This document shows positions 15,810 to 23,564 of a stretch of DNA of 64,000 nucleotides, in pieces. Numbering within the stretch: the stretch's first letter is position 1; the number at the start of each line of letters is the position of its first letter. Made by a program: the position numbers and the translations under genes. The notes under the pieces were generated by a model that saw nothing but the letters and a program-made list of their open reading frames with translations, was not told where the DNA came from and made no database searches. Source of the DNA: an uncultured Oscillospiraceae bacterium (lineage in GTDB: Bacteria > Bacillota > Clostridia > Oscillospirales > Oscillospiraceae); NCBI GenBank assembly GCA_934636655.1, contig CAKUAS010000008.1:47238-111237 (forward strand), given 5' to 3'.

Positions 15810-16808
15810 TTACTTGAGTGCTGCGGTGATGATGGACATCTGATAAACTTCCTCGGCGTTGCATCCGCGGGAAAGATCGTTTATCGGAGCGTTCAGGCCC
15901 TGAAGGATGGGGCCGTATGCCGCAAAGCCGCCGAGGCGGGCCGCGATCTTATAGCCGATGTTGCCGGACTGGATCTCGGGGAAGATGAAGGTGTTCGCGT
16001 AGCCCGCGACGGGAGAGCCGGGGAACTTCAGCTGGCCGACAACGGGAGAGACCGCTGCGTCAAACTGCATCTCGCCGTCAAGCTTGAGCTCAGGAGCGAG
16101 CTTCTTTGCTTCCTCGGTAGCATTGCGCACGAGGTCGACATTGGGGCCCTTGCCGCTGCCCTTGGTGGAATAAGACAGCATTGCGACCTTAGGATCAATG
16201 CCGAATACCTTTGCGGTCTCGGCAGTTGCTATAGCGACCTCTGCCAGCTTCTGAGCTGCGGTGAAGGTGACGTTGCCTTCCTTGTCGACGGTATCCTGAT
16301 AGTCGATGTTGATCGCGCAGTCGCCCATTGCGAGGGTCTCATCGCCGCGGATCATGATAAAGCAGGAGGATACAAGATGTGCGCCCTTCTTGGTCTTAAC
16401 GAGCTGAAGTGCGGGACGTACGGTATCTGCGGTGGAATAGGTTGCGCCGCCGAGCAGGCAGTCGGCAACACCCATCTTAACGAGCATGGTGCCGAAGTAG
16501 TTGCCCTTGGAGAGAGCTGCGCGGCAATCCTCTGCGCTCATTTTGCCCTTGCGCAGTGCGACCATCTCGTCGACCATTGCGTCCATGCCCTCGTAGGTGG
16601 CAGGATCAAGGATCTCAAGACCTTCAATATCAAAGCCGCCCTTTGCAGCCGCTGCCTTGACCTCCTCGACGTTGCCGACGAGGATCGGGGTCAGGAAGCC
16701 GTCCTTCTTCAGACGTGCCGCCGACTCAAGGATACGGGCGTCACTGCCTTCGGTGTAAACGATCTTTCTCGGATCGTTTTTGAGAACTTCAATAAGATTT
16801 TCAAACAT
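15810..16808 (-). CDS. pta: Phosphate acetyltransferase
   Basis: This cytoplasmic enzyme interconverts acetyl-CoA and acetyl phosphate, feeding ATP formation by acetate kinase in fermentation. The 332-aa protein matches the short class of Pta: VYTEGSDARILESA near the start, GNYFGTMLVK and ADCLLGGATYSTADTVRPAL in the middle, and SVVGQL-type and NTFIFPEIQSGNIGYK blocks toward the end. The ATG at 16808 follows GGAGG by about 7 nt. No acetate kinase gene is adjacent. The gene is monocistronic, with a promoter near 16892-16920. Confidence 0.94.
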   Translation of the reverse strand: MFENLIEVLKNDPRKIVYTEGSDARILESAARLKKDGFLTPILVGNVEEVKAAAAKGGFDIEGLEILDPATYEGMDAMVDEMVALRKGKMSAEDCRAALSKGNYFGTMLVKMGVADCLLGGATYSTADTVRPALQLVKTKKGAHLVSSCFIMIRGDETLAMGDCAINIDYQDTVDKEGNVTFTAAQKLAEVAIATAETAKVFGIDPKVAMLSYSTKGSGKGPNVDLVRNATEEAKKLAPELKLDGEMQFDAAVSPVVGQLKFPGSPVAGYANTFIFPEIQSGNIGYKIAARLGGFAAYGPILQGLNAPINDLSRGCNAEEVYQMSIITAALK

Positions 16809-16819
16809 TTTATTTTCCT

Positions 16820-16920
16820 CCAATAATGCGGCGTTTCGGCCGCAAAAAATTCTGAATAGCCGACGGGAGTCGAACCTCTGTCAGCTATAACACTTTATCA
16901 CTCTCGCAAAAATTTTTCAA
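16820..16920 (-). promoter_or_regulatory. pta promoter and structured leader
   Basis: On the minus strand TTGAAA (16915-16920) and TAAAGT (16892-16897) are separated by 17 bp. The leader then forms two hairpins. One has AGCTGAC/GTCGGCT arms around a sequence resembling a tRNA T-arm (16859-16887). The other has GCGGC/GCCGC arms (16830-16845). Neither has a T run. Confidence 0.6.
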
Positions 16921-16939
16921 GTATTTAGTCCGATTTCTA

Positions 16940-16968
16940 TTTACAAACCGCAATATCATATGTATAAT
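16940..16968 (+). promoter_or_regulatory. Sigma-A promoter of XRE regulator-lepA
   Basis: TTTACA (16940-16945) and TATAAT (16963-16968) are separated by 17 bp. The start site falls near 16975, which rules out the in-frame ATG at 16960. Confidence 0.8.
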
Positions 16969-17007
16969 ATACAAACTGTAATCATTTTTGGGAGAGAAAT
17001 AGATATA

Positions 17008-17328
17008 ATGTACGAATACGACAAAAAAAGCTTCGCACAAATACTTTCCGAGCTGCGCCGGGAAGCAAGACTCAGTCAGCGCAAAGCGGCCGCCGATCTC
17101 GGCATAAGCCAGGCGCTTTTAAGCCACTATGAAAACGGCGCGCGCGAGCCGGGACTTAATTTTGTCTGCCGCGTCTGCGATTATTATAATGTAACGGCCG
17201 ACTATCTGCTCGGCCGCTCTCCTAATCCCGACGGTGTTGACAGAGGCGCGGATATCGCGCGCGTATTTATTGCTGAAATGCGCAGCCTTGCCAACAAGAC
17301 CGAGTCCGCTTTGGAGGAACTGACATGA
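17008..17328 (+). CDS. XRE-family helix-turn-helix regulator
   Basis: This is a 106-aa DNA-binding protein with a Cro/C1-type helix-turn-helix at about residues 9-62. The core is LRREARLSQRKAAADLGISQALLSHYENG, followed by the common YYNVTADYLLGRS ending. The C-terminal 30 residues are helical with no known effector domain. The start at 17008 is forced by the promoter position, although the ribosome-binding sequence GGGAGAG is rather far away at 13 nt. The stop overlaps the lepA start (ATGA), so the regulator is translationally coupled to lepA. Its targets are unknown. Confidence 0.88.
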   Translation: MYEYDKKSFAQILSELRREARLSQRKAAADLGISQALLSHYENGAREPGLNFVCRVCDYYNVTADYLLGRSPNPDGVDRGADIARVFIAEMRSLANKTESALEELT

Positions 17329-19130
17329 TACCGCAGGATCATATAAGAAACTTTTCGATAATCGCGCACATCGATCACGGCAAGAGCACTCTTTCCGACA
17401 GATTGATCGAGCTGTGCGGCGCCGTCGAGGAGCGCATAATGGAGGATCAGATCCTTGATAACATGGATCTTGAGCGCGAACGCGGCATCACGATAAAAGC
17501 CCGCGCCGTCGGCCTTAACTACAAGGCCAAGGACGGCGAAACGTATGTGCTCAATCTCATTGACACTCCGGGACATGTTGATTTCAACTACGAAGTCAGC
17601 CGCTCGCTCGCAGCCTGCGAGGGTGCGGTACTCGTTGTCGATGCATCGCAGGGCGTTGAAGCTCAGACGCTTGCAAATACCTATCTTGCACTGGATGCGG
17701 ATCTTGAGATCCTGCCTGTTATAAACAAGATAGACCTCCCTGCCGCCGATCCGCAGCGCGTAAAGCACGAGATCGAGGATATCATCGGCATACTTGCCAT
17801 GGACGCTCCCGAGATCAGTGCGAAAAACGGTATAAACGTCGAGGCCGTTCTCGACGATATCGTTGCAAACGTTCCCGCGCCCAAAGGCGACGTTAACGCA
17901 CCGCTCAAGGCTCTGATATTCGACAGCCAGTATGACAGCTACCGCGGCGTCATAGTTTTCATGCGCGTATTTGACGGCCGCATAGCAAAAGGCACGGAGG
18001 TTCTGCTGCATTCGACGGGCGCAAAGTATAACGTCCTCGAGGTCGGCCACATGCGTCCGATCGGCCTTGAGCCCTGCTCTGAGCTCACCGCCGGTGACGT
18101 CGGTTACTTCACGGCATCTATCAAAAATGTTGCCGATACTCAGGTCGGCGACACTGTAACTACCGCTGCTGATCCCTGTACCGAGGCTCTGCCCGGTTAT
18201 CGTCCGGCACGCGCTATGGTCTACTGCGGCATATACACCGAGGACGGTAGCAAATACCCCGATCTGCGCGATGCCCTGGAAAAACTCCAGCTCAACGACG
18301 CCTCACTGTCGTTTGAGCCCGAAAGCTCCGTAGCTCTCGGCTTCGGCTTCCGCTGCGGCTTCCTTGGAATGCTGCACATGGAGGTCATTCAGGAACGCCT
18401 TGAGCGTGAATTTGACCTTGACCTCGTCACCACCCTGCCGAGCGTCATATACAAAGTAGTAAAGACCGACGGCGGAGTTGTCATGGTCGATAATCCCCAC
18501 AACTATCCCGATCCCGGCGTTATCGAGCATGCAGAAGAGCCATATGTCAAGGTATCGATAATAACGCCGAACGACTATGTCGGCAACATCATGCCGCTGT
18601 GTCAGGATAGGCGCGGCGAGTACAAGGACATGCAATACCTCGACTCTCACCTTGTTGAGCTGCGCTATGAGATGCCGCTAAATGAGATAATCTACGACTT
18701 TTTCGATACGCTCAAAGCCCGCACGAAGGGCTACGCCTCACTCGATTATGAGCTGAGCGAATATAAGCCGTCGGAGCTTGTAAAGGTCGATATGCTGCTT
18801 AACGGCGATCAGGTAGACGCGCTCAGCTTCATCGCGCACAAGGACAAAGCGTATCCGAGAGCCCGCAAGCTGTGCGAAAAGCTCAAGGACAACATCCCCC
18901 GTCAGCTTTTCGAGGTTCCCATCCAGGCAGCTATCGGCGGCAAGATCATCGCGCGTGAGACGGTCAAGGCCATGCGTAAGGACGTTCTCGCGAAGTGCTA
19001 CGGCGGCGATATAACACGAAAGAAAAAGCTGCTTGAAAAGCAGAAAGAAGGCAAGAAGAAAATGCGCCAGCTCGGAACGGTGCAGATACCTACCGAGGCC
19101 TTTCTCGCAGTCCTCAAGCTCGACGAATAA
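17325..19130 (+). CDS. lepA: Translation elongation factor 4 (LepA)
   Basis: This is a ribosome-associated GTPase that acts on stalled or mis-translocated ribosomes and affects initiation. G1 is AHIDHGKST at residues 14-22, G2 lies in the RERGIT region, G3 is DTPGH and G4 is NKID. The LepA-specific C-terminal domain ends in KKKLLEKQKEGKKKMRQLG. The 601-aa length is standard. It is coupled by a 4-bp overlap to the XRE regulator gene. No terminator of normal form lies right after the stop. A long palindromic element begins 4 bp downstream and probably serves that role. Confidence 0.97.
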   Translation: MIPQDHIRNFSIIAHIDHGKSTLSDRLIELCGAVEERIMEDQILDNMDLERERGITIKARAVGLNYKAKDGETYVLNLIDTPGHVDFNYEVSRSLAACEGAVLVVDASQGVEAQTLANTYLALDADLEILPVINKIDLPAADPQRVKHEIEDIIGILAMDAPEISAKNGINVEAVLDDIVANVPAPKGDVNAPLKALIFDSQYDSYRGVIVFMRVFDGRIAKGTEVLLHSTGAKYNVLEVGHMRPIGLEPCSELTAGDVGYFTASIKNVADTQVGDTVTTAADPCTEALPGYRPARAMVYCGIYTEDGSKYPDLRDALEKLQLNDASLSFEPESSVALGFGFRCGFLGMLHMEVIQERLEREFDLDLVTTLPSVIYKVVKTDGGVVMVDNPHNYPDPGVIEHAEEPYVKVSIITPNDYVGNIMPLCQDRRGEYKDMQYLDSHLVELRYEMPLNEIIYDFFDTLKARTKGYASLDYELSEYKPSELVKVDMLLNGDQVDALSFIAHKDKAYPRARKLCEKLKDNIPRQLFEVPIQAAIGGKIIARETVKAMRKDVLAKCYGGDITRKKKLLEKQKEGKKKMRQLGTVQIPTEAFLAVLKLDE

Positions 19131-19134
19131 TACT

Positions 19135-19312
19135 AAAGCCACACCCTTGAGCGGCGCAACATAGTGATAAGTCGGTTTTGAGCGACCCTTTTCCGCCCAT
19201 ACTTCACAAAAAATCTCGGTAATACACAAAGTATTACCGAGATTTTGTTATTTTGCCTGAACGAAAAATATCACGCTCAAAACTGCAATGCACCGCCCTT
19301 AGGTGTGGCTTT
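19135..19312. repeat. 178-bp nested palindromic element
   Basis: Three nested inverted pairs are visible. The outer arms AAAGCCACACC (19135-19145) pair with GGTGTGGCTTT (19302-19312). The middle arms GTTTTGAGCG (19175-19184) pair with CGCTCAAAAC (19274-19283). A central perfect 16-bp stem joins 19210-19225 to 19231-19246. The element fills the lepA-hydrolase gap almost exactly. It looks like a MITE-like or palindromic intergenic unit and can fold into a terminator for both converging genes. It shares a core with the element at 25273. Confidence 0.7.
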
Positions 19313-19318
19313 ATATAT

Positions 19319-20083
19319 TTACTTTACTATCGCATTCTGCGTGACCCATTCGCCCCATTTTTTATAGGCGCTGCCGTCGGGGTGGATACCGTCGGAGGTT
19401 ATGTCCGATGAGAGCGTTCCGTTTGCATCGTCGAACAGGTCGTTGCACTCGAGATAGAATATCGTCTCGCCGTCGGCAAGGGTCTTAGTGTAATCATTGA
19501 GATTGTTGAGGTTTGCGTTATTGACCGCCGTGCCGCGTGAATCCTGCGTTGCCGAGACGTGGAGGTTTGACATGATGTAGATGATAGCATCCGGCTGAGA
19601 AGCGCGTAGTTTGTCGATAAGATCGCTGTAGGTCTGCTTGAGCGCCTCTACAGAGCCGCCGATATCATTTATGCCGAGCATAACATATACCTTACCGAAC
19701 TGCCTGCTTTGCAGCAGAGCCGGAAGCGTCGTCGTGCCGACGCCGGCGACATCCGCGCTCGTACTCATCGCGCCCGTGAGGCTCAGACCGACGGTCGTAA
19801 AGAATGTTGCTCCGTCGATTGTCTGCATCATCTCAATACCCACCATGCGCGAATCGCCTATGAACAGAGCGTCGTTAAAATATCCCTCGGGTGCTGCGGT
19901 GAATTGCAGCGGCGTGGGCGTAGGCTCGGGCGTGGGCTCAGTGCTTTCGACCGGCTCTGTGCTCGTCTTGGGCTCGTCGCCGCCAGTATTCTTTTTGCCC
20001 TGCAGGCTTACACATATCAGCGCGATCAGAACGATTATCAAAACAAACGCAATGATCGCGATCACCTTTTGCTTTTTCGTCAT
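19319..20083 (-). CDS. Membrane-anchored SGNH/GDSL-type hydrolase
   Basis: This extracellular esterase-like protein is tethered by an N-terminal membrane segment (about residues 7-27). A Pro/Thr/Glu-rich linker (about 34-60) follows, then an SGNH hydrolase domain. Block I is FIGDSRMVG (nucleophile Ser near residue 77), block III is LGINDIGG, and block V is DGIHPDG, giving the Ser-Asp-His set. The ATG at 20083 follows AAGGAGAT. The first 13 residues of the longer reading frame are not needed. Substrates may be acetylated or acylated cell-wall glycans, but this is inference. It is probably monocistronic or loosely linked to the EEP-family gene upstream. Confidence 0.85.
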   Translation of the reverse strand: MTKKQKVIAIIAFVLIIVLIALICVSLQGKKNTGGDEPKTSTEPVESTEPTPEPTPTPLQFTAAPEGYFNDALFIGDSRMVGIEMMQTIDGATFFTTVGLSLTGAMSTSADVAGVGTTTLPALLQSRQFGKVYVMLGINDIGGSVEALKQTYSDLIDKLRASQPDAIIYIMSNLHVSATQDSRGTAVNNANLNNLNDYTKTLADGETIFYLECNDLFDDANGTLSSDITSDGIHPDGSAYKKWGEWVTQNAIVK

Positions 20084-20152
20084 TATACTTAATCTCCTTT
20101 TATCAAAAGCATCGGACGACACATTTTATATATGCGCCGCCCGAGTACATTT

Positions 20153-21229
20153 TTAATTTTCTGACGCGAGCTTTACCTGTATCTTCACCGGATTGTGGTC
20201 GGAGTAATTAAATCCCTCGTCGAGAGTCTTGACCGAAACCAGCTCGACATTCGGCGAGAGGATGAAGCCGTCGATAACATAATACTGGGTATTCTCCGTA
20301 TCCGTCGGGTCATATGGCTGATTAAGGAGCCTGCACGACGGCGTTTCGAGGTCGTATGCAAGCGTCCAGCCCTCGGGCATGATATCGTCGGATATGGTGC
20401 CGGGTTCCCAGTTTTCCTTGTGAGTGTTCGGATACTTTTCAAGGCCGTTGGGGAATATCTGATTGAAATCGCCGCCTGCTATAACGTAGTTGCCCTTTTC
20501 GTATTCGGATTGGATAAATTCGCGAAGCTGCTTTGTCTGCGCGATCTTGCCCTCGCCGTCATCGTAGGCCTCAAGGTGGAGATTGACGATAACAAGCTTG
20601 CTGTTTGTTCCGGATATGGGCAGATAGCTTACCAGCAGACAGCGCTTGAGGTTTGCCATGCTCACAGGCCAGTCAAACGGGCACGGCAGCGATATACGCT
20701 CTGCCGAGTCGATATCGTAGACCGTCGTGGTCAGAAGTCCGCTGTTGACCCTTCCGATGGGCGGCACCGGATAGGGCACGAACTTGCAGGAATAGTTAAG
20801 TGCATAGGCGCTGTTATTGATGCCCAGCGCATCGGCCTCGTCCTTGCCGTAAGTTCGTGAGGAGTTTTTGTCGACCTCCTGCAGCATAAAGACCGTCGCC
20901 GGGTCGGCATCGGAATATAGTGTTTTATATATCCCCAAAAGCGAAGATGAAACGGTATCCTGATCCGCAGAGGCAACGTCGCTGCCGCCATCCATGAAAA
21001 AGTCCGAGTCCTTGCCAAGCCCTGCATAGCCGATGTTCCAGCTTATTACCGAGAACTCCTCATCCAAAAACGGAGACAGTCCGCTAACCTCAGAATTGGC
21101 CTCGATCTTTACATCTGAAACTTCTCCGGGCTTGAACTCCGTGACCGACAGCCAAAGGATAAGCGCCGCGGCGCACAGCAAGATGACACCGAGAATTATC
21201 AATAATATTTTAAGCAGTTTTTTCGCCAT
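20153..21229 (-). CDS. Membrane-anchored endonuclease/exonuclease/phosphatase family protein
   Basis: This EEP-fold hydrolase has an N-terminal signal anchor (LLKILLIILGVILLCAAALILWL), so the catalytic domain faces outside. Metal-binding and catalytic motifs are intact: ISWNIGYAG, FMLQEVD, VIVNLHLEA, GGDFNQ and the terminal YSDHNPVKI. The 358-aa length is typical. The fold covers nucleases, sphingomyelinases and phosphoinositide phosphatases, so the substrate cannot be named. The SGNH hydrolase gene lies 69 bp downstream in the same direction, suggesting a pair of surface hydrolases. Confidence 0.85.
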   Translation of the reverse strand: MAKKLLKILLIILGVILLCAAALILWLSVTEFKPGEVSDVKIEANSEVSGLSPFLDEEFSVISWNIGYAGLGKDSDFFMDGGSDVASADQDTVSSSLLGIYKTLYSDADPATVFMLQEVDKNSSRTYGKDEADALGINNSAYALNYSCKFVPYPVPPIGRVNSGLLTTTVYDIDSAERISLPCPFDWPVSMANLKRCLLVSYLPISGTNSKLVIVNLHLEAYDDGEGKIAQTKQLREFIQSEYEKGNYVIAGGDFNQIFPNGLEKYPNTHKENWEPGTISDDIMPEGWTLAYDLETPSCRLLNQPYDPTDTENTQYYVIDGFILSPNVELVSVKTLDEGFNYSDHNPVKIQVKLASEN

Positions 21230-21326
21230 GTCCTCACCTCACTTTCGTATATTATCACAGCACATTGCCTTATTCAAGCAAATTCGGCCGCCCGCCGCGC
21301 AAAAGAACAAATTTGCTCGATTTCGC

Positions 21327-21355
21327 TTGATAAGGTACGGAGTTTATCGTATAAT
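21327..21355 (+). promoter_or_regulatory. Sigma-A promoter of glyA
   Basis: TTGATA (21327-21332) and TATAAT (21350-21355) are separated by 17 bp. The start codon lies about 38 bp downstream of the -10 box. Confidence 0.85.
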
Positions 21356-21392
21356 TGCAAAGATATTATTACGTTTACGGGAGGCCGGAATG

Positions 21393-22640
21393 ATGAGTTA
21401 TGAGACTATAAAAATTAGCGACCCCGAGCTGTACGGTGCAATGAAAAAAGAGCTTGAACGCCAGCGCGACCATATCGAGCTGATAGCGTCCGAAAACTTC
21501 ACCAGCCGCGCCGTAATGGAGGCGATGGGAAGTCATCTGACGAACAAGTATGCCGAGGGCTACCCCGGCGCGAGATATTACGGCGGCTGCGAATATGTCG
21601 ATATCGTCGAGCAGCTCGCGATAGACAGAGCAAAGGAGCTTTTCGGTGCAGAGCATGCAAATGTTCAGCCGCACTCCGGTTCTCAGGCAAACGTTGCGGT
21701 TTACCTTGCGCTGCTGAAGCCGGGCGACACAATACTCGGCATGGACCTCAGCCACGGCGGTCACCTGACTCACGGCTCAAAAGCTTCTATATCCGGAAAG
21801 TATTTTAACGCCTGCTTCTATGGTGTCGATCCCGAGACCGAGATGATTGACTACGAAAAGGCTATGCAGACAGCCGAAGAGTGCAAGCCCAAGCTCATCA
21901 TCGCCGGAGCGAGCGCATATTCGCGCGTGATCGACTTCAAGAAAATGCGCGAGATCGCGGACGAGGTCGGAGCATACCTCATGGTCGACATGGCGCACAT
22001 CGGCGGCCTTGTCGCGGCCGGAGTTCACCCCAGCCCCGTACCCTACGCCGATGTCGTCACCAGCACGACGCACAAGACTCTCCGTGGTCCGCGCGGTGCT
22101 ATAATCCTATGCAGAGACGAGCTTAAAAAGAAGATAAACAGCGCGGTTTTCCCCGGAACTCAGGGCGGTCCGCTCATGCATATAATCGCCGGTAAGGCCG
22201 TGTGCTTCAAGGAAGCCATGAGCGAGGACTTCAAGGCTTATCAGCGCCAGACCGTGAAAAACGCGTCCGTTCTGGCCGAGACACTGTCCGAGGGCGGCAT
22301 ACGCCTCGTCTCCGGCGGCACGGACAATCACCTGATGCTGGCCGACACTATGAGCCTCGGCCGCACGGGCAACGAGGTGCAGGAGCTTCTGGACAAGGCG
22401 CACATCACAGCCAACAAAAACTCCATTCCCTTCGATACGCAGTCTGTCAAGCTCACAAGCGGTATGCGCTTCGGCACTCCGGCCGTCACGACGCGCGGAA
22501 TGGGAGAGGACGAGATGCGTGAGATCGGCAGGATGCTCGTCGATGTCATAAACCGCGGCGAAGCCGCCGTTGAGGACGTAAAACAGCAGGTTCTCGCCCT
22601 GTGCGAACGTTTTCCGCTCTACCCCGGCATGGATATGTAA
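21393..22640 (+). CDS. glyA: Serine hydroxymethyltransferase
   Basis: This cytoplasmic PLP enzyme converts serine and tetrahydrofolate to glycine and methylene-tetrahydrofolate. Diagnostic motifs are IELIASENFTS, YPGARYYGG, MVDMAHIGGLVAAG and the PLP-lysine motif STTHKTLRGPRGA. I chose the second ATG at 21393 (415 aa), with GGGAGG 8 nt upstream. The ATG at 21390 is an alternative. An upstream in-frame extension to 21033 is antisense to another gene and lies before the promoter. rarD follows 12 bp later, so the two genes are probably one transcript. Confidence 0.97.
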   Translation: MSYETIKISDPELYGAMKKELERQRDHIELIASENFTSRAVMEAMGSHLTNKYAEGYPGARYYGGCEYVDIVEQLAIDRAKELFGAEHANVQPHSGSQANVAVYLALLKPGDTILGMDLSHGGHLTHGSKASISGKYFNACFYGVDPETEMIDYEKAMQTAEECKPKLIIAGASAYSRVIDFKKMREIADEVGAYLMVDMAHIGGLVAAGVHPSPVPYADVVTSTTHKTLRGPRGAIILCRDELKKKINSAVFPGTQGGPLMHIIAGKAVCFKEAMSEDFKAYQRQTVKNASVLAETLSEGGIRLVSGGTDNHLMLADTMSLGRTGNEVQELLDKAHITANKNSIPFDTQSVKLTSGMRFGTPAVTTRGMGEDEMREIGRMLVDVINRGEAAVEDVKQQVLALCERFPLYPGMDM

Positions 22641-22652
22641 AGCCCCGAAAAA

Positions 22653-23531
22653 ATGAATAAGTCACTTATAAATGTCGTCGGCTGTTATATACTCTGGGGA
22701 CTGCTGCCGATATTTTGGAAGCTGCTGGCCGGAGTCAACTCGGCATATGTTTTGGCGCAGAGGATAGTTTTTTCGTTCATATTCTGCTTTGCCGTAATAC
22801 TCATAAAAAAGCGCGGCGGTGAAATAGGGCGGATATTGAAAAATAAGACCGAACGCCGAAGATTTTTCCTGTGCGGCATTCTGATCTCGATAAACTGGGG
22901 AGTTTATATCCTTACGGTGGCAATGGGCCGGATACTCGAGGCAAGTCTTGCCTACTACATGAATCCATTATTTTCTGTGCTTATCGGTGCGATATTTTTT
23001 AAGGAAAAGCTCAGCACGGTGCAATGGACGAGCGTGGCGCTGGCATTTGCAGGAGTTATGTTCTCGGTCATACGCTACGGCGCTGTGCCGTATCTGGCGA
23101 TCATTATTGCTCTGTCATTTGCGCTGTACGGTGCACTGAAAAAGGGCATAAAAGCCGAGAGTGAAACCTCCATTTGTATGGAAACGGTATCCGTTCTGCC
23201 AATAGCGCTCATTTTTATAGCCTATGCGCAGTTTTCGGGATATACGACCTTTGCGTCCCTCTCGACAGCAGAGACACTGCTGCTCATAGCAACAGGGCCG
23301 ATCACGTCCATACCACTCATGCTCTTTGCCAAGGGAATAAAAGAGACTTCGATCGTCACCTCGGGCATACTTATGTACATTAATCCGACACTCCAACTTC
23401 TCGTAGGCGTGTTTATCTACAATGAAGCGTTCACGCAGACGAATGCGATAACATTTGCTTTCGTCTGGGCTGCTGTGGTACTGTTTGTATTCGACAGCCT
23501 GAGAAAACATAAGAAGGGATTGCAGATCTGA
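22653..23531 (+). CDS. rarD: EamA/RarD-type drug/metabolite transporter
   Basis: This integral membrane protein has about 10 hydrophobic segments in two EamA repeats (292 aa). The N-terminus GCYILWGLLPIFWKLL and the segment YYMNPLFSVLIGAIFFKEKLS are typical of RarD. Each half ends with a conserved YMNP- or YINP-type turn. The family exports or imports small metabolites, and the ligand is not known. The gene sits 12 bp after glyA. The last codons form one arm of the following terminator. Confidence 0.88.
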   Translation: MNKSLINVVGCYILWGLLPIFWKLLAGVNSAYVLAQRIVFSFIFCFAVILIKKRGGEIGRILKNKTERRRFFLCGILISINWGVYILTVAMGRILEASLAYYMNPLFSVLIGAIFFKEKLSTVQWTSVALAFAGVMFSVIRYGAVPYLAIIIALSFALYGALKKGIKAESETSICMETVSVLPIALIFIAYAQFSGYTTFASLSTAETLLLIATGPITSIPLMLFAKGIKETSIVTSGILMYINPTLQLLVGVFIYNEAFTQTNAITFAFVWAAVVLFVFDSLRKHKKGLQI

Positions 23532-23552
23532 TCTGCAATCCCTTAATTTTTA
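23516..23552 (+). terminator. Terminator overlapping rarD stop
   Basis: GGGATTGCAGAT (23516-23527) pairs with ATCTGCAATCCC (23531-23542) around a 3-nt loop and is followed by TTAATTTTT. It may also act for the converging SLH gene. Confidence 0.7.
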
Positions 23553-23564
23553 GTATTCGCTGCT

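Noticed and set aside
16960..17007. Earlier ATG for the XRE regulator
   Set aside because: It lies at the promoter -10 box, upstream of the predicted transcript start.
21033..21392. N-terminal extension of glyA in frame
   Set aside because: It is antisense to the EEP-family gene, lies upstream of the glyA promoter, and SHMT proteins start at MSYETIK-like positions.
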